DNA of 64,000 nucleotides from Enterocloster bolteae (GTDB lineage Bacteria > Bacillota > Clostridia > Lachnospirales > Lachnospiraceae). A program made the position numbers and the translations under genes. Below the pieces are notes generated by a model. The model had not been told where the DNA came from and searched no databases. It saw nothing but the letters and a program-made list of their open reading frames with translations. Of this stretch, positions 49,839-57,620 are shown piece by piece (positions within the stretch are counted from its first letter, which is position 1; each line of letters begins with the position of its first letter). The stretch spans positions 4,836,001 to 4,900,000 of the forward strand of contig NZ_CP022464.2 in the NCBI RefSeq assembly GCF_002234575.2. Reading direction: 5' to 3'.

Positions 49839-51632
49839 CTAAACCAGCTGGTTATATTTTCCCCGCTTCACATAGTGGGTATGCAGCAGATGATGGGACA
49901 AATGTCCATTGGGTTCACCCAGATATTCGCTGTAGAGCTTCATCAGATCAGGGTTCTCATGGGATTTGCGCAGCACCTTGCGCTCATCCTCACTGTAGAG
50001 AGCGTTTGAACGTTTTTCACGGTAATTCTCCTCCGTGCATCTTGGCTGTCCGCCGCCGTTTATGCAGCCTCCCGGACATCCCATTACCTCTATGAAATGA
50101 TAGGGCGATGTGCCTGCCGCCACCTCATCCATAAGCATGGAGGCGCCTTCCAGTCCGCTGGTTACCGCCACATTCACAGTTACTCCCTTTAAATGTTCGT
50201 ATGCAGGAAGCGTATCCTCAATTGTGATGGAGGCTGTCTTTACCTGCTCCAATCCCACTATAGGCGCCACATGCAGCTTGTCAAAGGGAAGTTCCTTTCC
50301 GGTCACCACTTCGTATACCGTACGCAGGGCTGCTTCCATAACGCCTCCGGTTACGCCAAATATATCAGCTGCTCCTGTTCCCAGTCCCAGAGGCGCGTCA
50401 AACTCACCCTCCGGAAGATTCACAAAATCAATGCCTGCCGTCTTAATCATACGGGCCAGCTCCCTGGTGGTCAGTACGGCGTCCACATCGCGGTTGCCGT
50501 CCACTTCCATTTCCGGGCGCTGTATTTCATACTTCTTGGCTGTACAGGGCATGACAGATACCACAAACATGTTTTCCGGCGCGGTTGCGGTGCGCTCTGC
50601 ATAGAAGGATTTCACCACGGCGCCCAGCATGGTATGGGGACTCTTGCAGGTGGACAGATGGTCTAACTCCTCGGGGAACTGATGCTCAATATGCTTGATC
50701 CAGCCAGGAGAACAGCTGGTAATCATAGGAAGTACCGCCTTTTCCTTTTGGGACTCATCCCCCTTCAGAGCTGCGTTCAGGCGGCCTAAAAGTTCAGTTC
50801 CCTCCTCCAATATAGTAAGGTCGGCGGAAAACAGGGTGTCAAACACATCGTCAAACCCGATTTCGTGAAGAGCCGTTGCCATTTTCCCGGTGACAGGGGT
50901 TCCCACCGGCAGGCCGAACTCTTCACCCAGGGCAGCCCTCACTGCCGGGGCCACCTGGACCACCACTCTCTTTTCAGGGTCAGCCAGCGCCCGCCACACC
51001 GGTGCAAGGCCGTCTGTCTCCTTCAAGGCTCCGGTGGGGCAGACCACAGTACACTGGCCGCACATGGCGCAGGCTGTGGAGTTAAGAGGCAGCCCCATGG
51101 CCGGGCTTACCACCGTATCAAATCCGCGGTTCTGGGCCTGGATCGCTCCCACCTTCTGAATCTGGGTACACACAGTGACACACCTCCGGCAGAGAACGCA
51201 TTTGCTGGTATCCCTTGTGATGGACGGGGAAATATCCACCATGGGCTTGGTCATGGCTCCCTCAAACCGGCTCTCGCTGACTCCCAGCTCATAGCCCAGC
51301 TCCTGAAGCTCACAGTTAGTATTCCTGCTGCAGTTGAGACAATCCTTTGGATGATTGGACAGCAGCAGCTCATACAGTACCTTTCTGGCAGCCAGCACCT
51401 TGGGAGAATGGGTTCTTATGACCATTCCCTCCCTTACCTTAGCCATGCAGGAGGCCTGAAGGTTCTTCATTCCCTCCACTTCCACAACACAGATACGGCA
51501 GGAGCCGTACTGATGGACATTCTTCATATGGCACAGACTGGGAATCCTGATTCCCACTGTCTCAGCCGCTTCCATAATGGTGGAGCCCTCTGAAACCTCC
51601 ACCGGTTTTCCATTTATCGTTACATGTATCAT
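49839..51632 (-). CDS. [FeFe] hydrogenase catalytic subunit, second copy
   Basis: 597-residue enzyme with the same layout as the first HydA: [2Fe-2S] domain, His/Cys motif (CLNCSRNTNCELQ; the His is NHPKDC), two [4Fe-4S] motifs (CVLCRRCVTVCT, CAMCGQCTVVCP), then L1 TSCSPGW, L2 MPCTAKK and L3 CPGGCINGGG. It is slightly longer, with an insertion near residue 310 (RLNAALKGDESQKEK). GGAGG lies five to six nt before the ATG. Last gene of the second hydrogenase operon, 11 nt after the fused HydB. Confidence 0.95.
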   Translation of the reverse strand: MIHVTINGKPVEVSEGSTIMEAAETVGIRIPSLCHMKNVHQYGSCRICVVEVEGMKNLQASCMAKVREGMVIRTHSPKVLAARKVLYELLLSNHPKDCLNCSRNTNCELQELGYELGVSESRFEGAMTKPMVDISPSITRDTSKCVLCRRCVTVCTQIQKVGAIQAQNRGFDTVVSPAMGLPLNSTACAMCGQCTVVCPTGALKETDGLAPVWRALADPEKRVVVQVAPAVRAALGEEFGLPVGTPVTGKMATALHEIGFDDVFDTLFSADLTILEEGTELLGRLNAALKGDESQKEKAVLPMITSCSPGWIKHIEHQFPEELDHLSTCKSPHTMLGAVVKSFYAERTATAPENMFVVSVMPCTAKKYEIQRPEMEVDGNRDVDAVLTTRELARMIKTAGIDFVNLPEGEFDAPLGLGTGAADIFGVTGGVMEAALRTVYEVVTGKELPFDKLHVAPIVGLEQVKTASITIEDTLPAYEHLKGVTVNVAVTSGLEGASMLMDEVAAGTSPYHFIEVMGCPGGCINGGGQPRCTEENYREKRSNALYSEDERKVLRKSHENPDLMKLYSEYLGEPNGHLSHHLLHTHYVKRGKYNQLV

Positions 51633-51642
51633 AATCTACCTC

Positions 51643-54600
51643 CTATCTCCTGTCGCAGTGCAGGCACCTGAGAGCCTCGCCCATGGCATCCAGCTTGTGG
51701 AATCCGCAGTTCACTTCCCTGAAATTGTCCTTGCGCTCCTCCACAGACAGACACCTAGTCGGGAAACGCTTATGAGGTTCATTGACTTCAATATCCGCTA
51801 TCTCAGGTATATCAAACCACTCGCCCATATTCAGCTCGCCCTTGCCTCCAAGGTACTGATCAATCTTCATGGCAGCTTTCTTGCCGTCCGCAATGGCGTG
51901 AATCACAACATTGGCGCCCCATGGGCTTACATCGCCTCCTGCAAACACGCCTGACTCTCCTGTCTCAGATGTAAACCTGCCGATATCCAGCTTACCGTTC
52001 TTAGCCACCTCCACATGAGTGGTGCGGTAAACCTGATGATCCACATCCTGGTTGATGGCTGTAACGATGCCGTCGCACTCCAGGAAAAAGTCAGAATCCG
52101 GAATATGGGCCGTGCGCCTGCGCCCGTCGCTTCCATAATCAGTCTCTTTCCTGCGGACCAGGTGAATGCCTGTCACTTTTCCATCGGCTCCCAGGAATTC
52201 CACCGGCGACGCCATGGCAATCAGCTTCACGCCTTCTTCCCTGGCCTCGATGATTTCATCCTTTCCGGCAGGCATCTCCTTCTCAGACCTGCGGTAAATT
52301 ACAGTTACTTCTGAGGTTCCCAGACGCACCGCGGTCCTGGCCACGTCCATGGCCGTGCTGCCGCCGCCGATTACCACCAGCTTGTTGGGCACGGACATAT
52401 CCTTCTTAAGGCCGATGCGCTTTAAGAATCCAAGCCCGCTTTCCACGCCCTTAAGGTCCTCTCCCGGCACATCAAGCAGCCTGGATACCTGGGTTCCGGA
52501 AGCAATGTACACTGCATCCGACTGTTTCTTCATATCCTCAAAGGTAATGTCAGATCCTATCCTGGTATTCAGGTGAATCTGCACACCGCTCCTCTCAATG
52601 GCATGAATCTCCTTCTGCAGCACGGCCTTTGGCAGACGGTACTCCGGAATGCCCCAGTACAGAACGCCCCCTGCCACAGATTCTGACTCATACACATGTA
52701 CCTCATGGCCCATATTCGCCAGATAGTAAGCGCATGTAAGGCCTGAAGGACCTGCTCCGATAACGGATATACGTTTTCCGGTAGCCGGTCTGGGTTCAAC
52801 CAGAGGCACATTGTACTCATCCCGCAGCGCATAATCTCCGATGAAACGCTTCACGCTGCAGATAGCCAGAGGCTCATCCACCTGGGCGCGCCGGCAATGG
52901 TCCTCGCATGGATGGGTACAGACACGTCCGCACACTGCCGGGAACGGGTTATCCTGCCGAATCAGGCGGTACGCGTCCTCTGTTCTGCCGGCTGCCAGCA
53001 GGGACATATATCCGGGTATAAATACATTGGCAGGACATGCATTGCGGCAGGGTGAGGTCTGAAGCTCGGCGCAGACGCCTGCGCTGCAATGCTTCTCATA
53101 GATGTGGGCCTCGTATTCGCTGCGGAAATATTTAAGGGTGGACAGGACAGGATTGGGCGCTGTCTGTCCCAGGCCGCACATGGCTGTCTGCTGAATGGTT
53201 CCGGCCAGCTCCTCCAGAAGCTCCAGGTCCTCAGGCTGCCCCTTTCCCTCGGTGATGCGCTCCAGTATTTCCAGCATTCTTCTGGTGCCGTTGCGGCAGG
53301 GAAGGCATTTACCGCAGGATTCATCGCAGATAAAGTCCATGAAATACCGCGCTGTATCCACCATACAGGTATCCTCATTCATGACAATGAGTCCGCCGGA
53401 ACCCATGATTGCCCCCAGGCTGGACAGGGATTCATAATCCACAGGCGTGTTCAGATGTGTCTTGGTCAGACATCCGCCGGAGGGACCGCCGGACTGAATG
53501 GCCTTGAATTTTTTGCCCCCAATGATTCCGCCGCCAATCTTGTATATGATATCTCCCAGAATCGTACCCATGGGAACCTCGATAATACCTGCATTGACAA
53601 TATCTCCCGCCAGGGCAAATACCTTTGTGCCCGCGCTCTTTTCCGTGCCGAATCCCCTGTACCACTGTGAGCCGTTCAGAATAATGGGCGCTGCATTTGC
53701 CAGGGTTTCCACATTGTTAATGATGGTGGGACTTTCAAACAAGCCCTTTTCAAAGGGGAACGGCGGCTTCTGCCTTGGCTCTCCCCTTTTTCCCTCGATG
53801 GACGCCAGAAGGGAGGTTTCCTCGCCGCAGACAAAGGCGCCTGCGCCGATACGGATTTCCAGGTCAAAGGAAAAACCGCTTCCCATCACATTCTCTCCCA
53901 GAATGCCCGCTTTCCTGGCCTGGTCAATGGCATTGCCCAGCCGCTCCACTGCTATGGGATACTCTGCCCTCACATATACATAACCCTTGGAGGCTCCTAT
54001 GGCATATCCTCCTAACATCATGCCCTCGATAATGCTGTGCGGGTCGCCCTCCAGGATGCTTCTGTCCATAAATGCGCCGGGATCCCCCTCATCCGCATTG
54101 CAGACCATGAATTTGCGTCCGTCCTCAGACACAGCCTTCATACCTGCTTCCCACTTCACTCCGGTAGGGAATCCGGCGCCGCCGCGCCCTCTGAGGCCGG
54201 CAGCCTTCATCTCTTCCACCACCTGGGCCGGCGTCATCTCCGACAGTGCTCTTGCCAGGGCGCCGTATCCGTCCCTGGATATGTATGCCTCCAGGGAAGC
54301 ATACTCCATGTGTCCGCAGTTTCTCAGCGCCACACGTACCTGGCCCTTGAAGAACGGAATATCCTCCATCCTCGGCACATGGACTCCCTCGTCCTCGTCA
54401 AAATATGTATATTCCTCGCACACCTCATCCTTCAGAAGATGCCTGGCCACCACGTCCTCTGCCTTTTCAGGATTCATCTTTGTGTAGAAGATTCCCTCCG
54501 GCTCAACCAGGATGACGGGACCCATGGCGCATGTACCCATACATCCGGTGACCATGACCTTAACCTCATCATCCAGCTTATATGTACTCACTGACTTTAT

Positions 54601-54744
54601 AAGCGCATCCCTTACTTCCCCGCAGTTAGAGGATATGCACCCTGCTCCGCCGCACACCAGCACCTGACGCCGGTAGGACTTTTGCCGTCTCAGATATTCT
54701 TCTTTTATGCTTAATAAATCATCACGGTTTTTTACTGCATCCAT
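51643..54744 (-). CDS. HydB (NuoF-like) fused to a GltD/NfnB-like NADPH oxidoreductase module
   Basis: 1033-residue fusion. Residues 1-110: [2Fe-2S] domain (CGGAGCISSNC, TGCMGTCAMG). About 120-545: NuoF FMN/NADH module (GLRGRGGAGFPTGVKW, CNADEGDPGAFMDR, ESCGKCLPCRNGTRR). From about 555 the usual ferredoxin tail is replaced by a GltD-like unit: Fe-S domain (CRNACPANVFIPGY, NPFPAVCGRVCTHPCEDHC), FAD site GAGPSGLTCAYYLANMG, and NAD(P) site GGGSTAMDVARTA followed by YRRSEKEMPA, whose Arg pair suggests NADPH. It could link NADH, NADPH and H2. TAATG coupling with the upstream gene. Confidence 0.9.
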   Translation of the reverse strand: MDAVKNRDDLLSIKEEYLRRQKSYRRQVLVCGGAGCISSNCGEVRDALIKSVSTYKLDDEVKVMVTGCMGTCAMGPVILVEPEGIFYTKMNPEKAEDVVARHLLKDEVCEEYTYFDEDEGVHVPRMEDIPFFKGQVRVALRNCGHMEYASLEAYISRDGYGALARALSEMTPAQVVEEMKAAGLRGRGGAGFPTGVKWEAGMKAVSEDGRKFMVCNADEGDPGAFMDRSILEGDPHSIIEGMMLGGYAIGASKGYVYVRAEYPIAVERLGNAIDQARKAGILGENVMGSGFSFDLEIRIGAGAFVCGEETSLLASIEGKRGEPRQKPPFPFEKGLFESPTIINNVETLANAAPIILNGSQWYRGFGTEKSAGTKVFALAGDIVNAGIIEVPMGTILGDIIYKIGGGIIGGKKFKAIQSGGPSGGCLTKTHLNTPVDYESLSSLGAIMGSGGLIVMNEDTCMVDTARYFMDFICDESCGKCLPCRNGTRRMLEILERITEGKGQPEDLELLEELAGTIQQTAMCGLGQTAPNPVLSTLKYFRSEYEAHIYEKHCSAGVCAELQTSPCRNACPANVFIPGYMSLLAAGRTEDAYRLIRQDNPFPAVCGRVCTHPCEDHCRRAQVDEPLAICSVKRFIGDYALRDEYNVPLVEPRPATGKRISVIGAGPSGLTCAYYLANMGHEVHVYESESVAGGVLYWGIPEYRLPKAVLQKEIHAIERSGVQIHLNTRIGSDITFEDMKKQSDAVYIASGTQVSRLLDVPGEDLKGVESGLGFLKRIGLKKDMSVPNKLVVIGGGSTAMDVARTAVRLGTSEVTVIYRRSEKEMPAGKDEIIEAREEGVKLIAMASPVEFLGADGKVTGIHLVRRKETDYGSDGRRRTAHIPDSDFFLECDGIVTAINQDVDHQVYRTTHVEVAKNGKLDIGRFTSETGESGVFAGGDVSPWGANVVIHAIADGKKAAMKIDQYLGGKGELNMGEWFDIPEIADIEVNEPHKRFPTRCLSVEERKDNFREVNCGFHKLDAMGEALRCLHCDRR

Positions 54745-55259
54745 TACTCCTGCCCCTCCTCTTCATAGTAGCGTTCCAGAATCTGTTCCAGTTTGTCAGG
54801 ATTTACCTGTTTGTAAACCTGGTCGTCAATTGACATGGCCGGAGCCAGACCGCAGGCCCCGATACATCTGGCCACCTCAAAGGTAAACCTTCTGTCCGCC
54901 GTGGTCTCACCTATTTCCACATCCAGCAGTTCCTTTAACCGCTCTACGATTTTCTTCCCGCCCCTTACATAGCAGGCCGTCCCCAGACAGACACGTATGG
55001 TGTGTTCTCCTCTGGGCTGGGTAGAAAAGAAAGAATAAAACGTCACTACCCCCGATACCTCTGCCAGACTGATATCCAGAGCGTCTGCTATGACCTTCTG
55101 GACCTCCAGAGGCAGATAACCATATATTCCCTGCGCCATATGAAGGACCTGTATCAGACTTCCCTCTTTCCCCCTGTACTCTGCCGCCAACTCGCCAATC
55201 CGCTTTAACAGCGCTTCTTCACTGTGGTCACAGCAGCATGCATGTGTGTTTTCACCCAT
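54744..55259 (-). CDS. NuoE-like [2Fe-2S] subunit of the second hydrogenase (HydC type)
   Basis: 171-residue thioredoxin-like ferredoxin with ligands in CLGTACYVRG and CIGACGLAPAM. A short His/Cys-rich N-terminus (ACCCDHSEE) is extra. The start at 55259 follows AAGGAGG, which is the end of the leader element; a GTG nine codons earlier overlaps that element and is rejected. First gene of the operon, preceded by a long structured leader. Confidence 0.9.
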   Translation of the reverse strand: MGENTHACCCDHSEEALLKRIGELAAEYRGKEGSLIQVLHMAQGIYGYLPLEVQKVIADALDISLAEVSGVVTFYSFFSTQPRGEHTIRVCLGTACYVRGGKKIVERLKELLDVEIGETTADRRFTFEVARCIGACGLAPAMSIDDQVYKQVNPDKLEQILERYYEEEGQE

Positions 55260-55268
55260 CACTTCATT

Positions 55269-55372
55269 CCTCCTTGTTATGAGCACTTACCGCCTGTTAT
55301 ACGGCGCTTGTGTGCAATACATGCCACTGGCACGAAAACGGCCGTCCCTTGACCGTTTTGCGCAGTGGCTCA
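55269..55372 (-). ncRNA. Tandem hairpin leader element before the second hydrogenase operon
   Basis: Reading leftward, two modules match the first hydrogenase operon's element. The 3' module has CATGTATTGCACACAAGCG, an outer GCAC/GTGC pair (55312-55315/55283-55286), an inner CGCC/GGCG pair (55291-55294/55303-55306) and the conserved tail GTGCTCATAACAAGGAGG, whose last seven bases are the ribosome binding site. The 5' module starts GAGCCACT, with CCACT/AGTGG (55364-55368/55324-55328) around a 9-bp inner stem (55335-55343/55351-55359). Inner stems differ in sequence from operon one but still pair. Confidence 0.72.
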
Positions 55373-55401
55373 CCTCTAAAAGCGTTGCGCTGCTGGCCGG
55401 G

Positions 55402-55524
55402 CAGACAGCTGCAGTCTGTCTGTCGGCTCCCTCACCGCAGGTTCCCCCCATTGCGTCCGGAGGATTGTATTGTGAAAAATTATACAAAGTTAAGGCGGGA
55501 GCAACCTTACCGGTTACTCCCGCC
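55402..55524 (-). promoter_or_regulatory. Upstream hairpins of the second hydrogenase leader
   Basis: CAGACAG/CTGTCTG (55402-55408/55416-55422) is a perfect 7-bp hairpin. A 13-bp stem at 55494-55506/55512-55524 pairs fully only on the - strand, where its one irregular position is a G-U pair (A-C on the + strand), so it probably acts in leftward RNA. It is followed by a moderately U-rich stretch and may be a terminator or part of a larger leader fold. Nothing else is clear in 55525-55690. Confidence 0.5.
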
Positions 55525-55695
55525 AAAAAGACCCTGTATAACTTTTACTGACTTTTTAAAATTATCTCGTCTGCGGTATCGTAAATGACCGCGTCCGCCT
55601 TTGATTTTCATACCGCATCCCCCTGTCTTGATTTCACGTAAAAATTAATGTGCCTAAAAATTTTTGTATATTATAACTTTTTTTGTATTTTTTCC

Positions 55696-55733
55696 ATAAT
55701 ATCACAAGGACATTGTACTTGTCAATATACAAT
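55696..55733 (-). promoter_or_regulatory. Promoter and inverted repeat of the second hydrogenase operon
   Basis: Leftward -35 TTGACA (55720-55725), 18-nt spacer, -10 TATTAT (55696-55701). An inverted repeat ATTGTA-N10-TACAAT (55712-55717/55728-55733) overlaps the -35, resembling the TGTAC-containing palindromes of the first hydrogenase spacer. The leader is about 430 nt. Between 55734 and 55919 the sequence is AT-rich and carries the flotillin promoter region, for which TACAAT near 55866 is a possible -10. Confidence 0.65.
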
Positions 55734-55919
55734 CTAATATTTAACAATCTCAAAAACAGCCCAACACTTATTTATTCTGACTTTATATATCAGAAAATTT
55801 ATTAATATTATCCTACAAATTCTGTCGATTTTCAGAACCTCTATTCCTTAATTTTCCAGCATATGTTACAATAGTACCTATCAAATACAAAAAATTTTCA
55901 TATGCAGAAAGGAGTCCTT

Positions 55920-57512
55920 ATGTTCGATTTAGACTTTATTCTCACCTCGCTGGGATTTATTGTCCCGGTCATTCTGGTCATCATCATCATTACCCAGGGG
56001 TACGTCAAGGCGCCGCCTGACCACGCCTACATCATTTCCGGCCTGCGCAAGCAGCCAAGGGTGCTCATAGGACGGGCAGGCATCAAAATTCCGTTTTTTG
56101 AGCAGCTGGATAAACTGTACCTTGGACAGATTACAGTGGATATCAAGACCGATGAATACATCCCAACCAACGATTTCATCAATGTTATGGTGGATGCGGT
56201 TGCCAAGATACGGGTGGCTGACGACGACGAACGGATGAAGCTGGCTATGAGGAACTTCCTGAACAAAGAGCCGGCAAACATTGCCGCCGACCTGCAGGAC
56301 TCCCTTCAGGGCAACATGCGTGAGATTATCGGTACGCTTACACTGAGGGCCATTAACACGGACCGTGATTCCTTCTCTGACCAGGTTATGATTAAGGCTT
56401 CCAAGGACATGGAGAAGCTGGGTATTGACATCCTTTCCTGCAACATCCAGAACGTGACGGATGAACACGGACTCATCCAGGATCTTGGTATGGATAACAC
56501 CTCCAAAATCCGCAAGGACGCATCCATCGCAAAGGCAGAGGCAGAACGTGATATTGCCATTGCCCAGGCAGCTGCGGACAATGCCGCCAATGACGCAAGG
56601 GTGGCTGCCGAGACCGAGATAGCCCAGAAGAACAACGAGCTGGCCATCAAGAAGGCCGAACTGCAGAAGGCGTCCGATACAAAAAAAGCGGAGGCTGACG
56701 CTGCCTACGAGATTCAGAAACAGGAACAGCAGAAAACCATCCAGACCGCCACGGTCAACGCCCAGATTGCCAGGGCTGAACGCGAGGCCGAACTGCGTAA
56801 ACAGGAAGTACTGGTACAGCAGCAGGCATTGGAAGCTGAGATCAACAAAAAAGCAGATGCGGACCGGTATGCCATTGAACAGGCTGCCGCTGCCGGCCTG
56901 ACCAAGCGCCAGCGCGAGGCCGAAGCAAAGAAGTACGAGCAGGAGCAGGAGGCCCTGGCCAAAAAAGCCCAGGCTGACGCGGAACAGTATGAGCGTGAAA
57001 AAGACGCTGAGGCGCAGAAGGCCATTGCTGAGGCACAGAAGTATTCCATGGTCCAGGAGGCAGAAGGTATCAGGGCCAAGGGCGAGGCTGAGGCTGCCGC
57101 TATCCGTGCCAAGGCACTGGCTGAGGCAGAAGGTATGGAGAAAAAAGCCGAGGCTTATCAGAAGTATAATAAGGCGGCCATGGCTGAGATGATGATTCAG
57201 GTGCTTCCTGACATCGCCGGGAAGATTGCAGAGCCTCTGTCACAGATTGACAAGATTACAATTATCGGAGGCGGCAGTGATTCGGATAACGGCGTAGGGG
57301 CCATTGCCGGCAATGTGCCTGTGGTCATGGCAAAGCTATTTGAATCCATGAAAGAAACCACAGGCGTGGACCTGGCAGAAATCATGAAGGCGGATACATA
57401 TGACGCCAAGGTCAACCGGAACGTGAACCTGACCGGCGCCCCTGATATTATCCTTGGAAGCGGGCAGAAGGCCCTTCATCCTAATCCGGATTCGGATAAT
57501 ATCCAGCCATAA
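55920..57512 (+). CDS. Flotillin-like SPFH-domain membrane protein
   Basis: 530-residue protein. An N-terminal membrane segment (about 9-27) is followed by an SPFH/band-7 domain (about 28-200), then a long Ala/Glu/Lys-rich coiled coil (about 200-430) and a C-terminal region. This is the layout of FloT/flotillin-1 scaffold proteins of membrane microdomains. GAAAGGAG lies seven nt before the ATG at 55920. No NfeD-type partner is adjacent. Convergent with the sensor-kinase gene. Confidence 0.9.
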   Translation: MFDLDFILTSLGFIVPVILVIIIITQGYVKAPPDHAYIISGLRKQPRVLIGRAGIKIPFFEQLDKLYLGQITVDIKTDEYIPTNDFINVMVDAVAKIRVADDDERMKLAMRNFLNKEPANIAADLQDSLQGNMREIIGTLTLRAINTDRDSFSDQVMIKASKDMEKLGIDILSCNIQNVTDEHGLIQDLGMDNTSKIRKDASIAKAEAERDIAIAQAAADNAANDARVAAETEIAQKNNELAIKKAELQKASDTKKAEADAAYEIQKQEQQKTIQTATVNAQIARAEREAELRKQEVLVQQQALEAEINKKADADRYAIEQAAAAGLTKRQREAEAKKYEQEQEALAKKAQADAEQYEREKDAEAQKAIAEAQKYSMVQEAEGIRAKGEAEAAAIRAKALAEAEGMEKKAEAYQKYNKAAMAEMMIQVLPDIAGKIAEPLSQIDKITIIGGGSDSDNGVGAIAGNVPVVMAKLFESMKETTGVDLAEIMKADTYDAKVNRNVNLTGAPDIILGSGQKALHPNPDSDNIQP

Positions 57513-57552
57513 ATTCTTTGTGCCCATGGAGGATATTTTAAATTAGTATAGC

Positions 57553-57612
57553 AGAAACACCTCATAGAACAACCTGTGATATAGATACAGGGGATTTCTA
57601 TGAGGTGTTTCT
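57553..57612. terminator. Bidirectional terminator between flotillin and histidine kinase genes
   Basis: AGAAACACCTCATAGAA (57553-57569) pairs perfectly over 17 bp with TTCTATGAGGTGTTTCT (57596-57612), followed by TTTTT on the + strand. Confidence 0.88.
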
Positions 57613-57620
57613 TTTTACTT

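Noticed and set aside
49500..49840. Hidden gene in the spacer after the second hydrogenase operon
   Set aside because: Only stop-rich AT-rich sequence, the decayed nuclease fragment and the operon terminator are visible.
55287..55551. Small coding frames on both strands in the second hydrogenase leader
   Set aside because: They run through the conserved hairpins, lack ribosome binding sites and are better explained as leader RNA.
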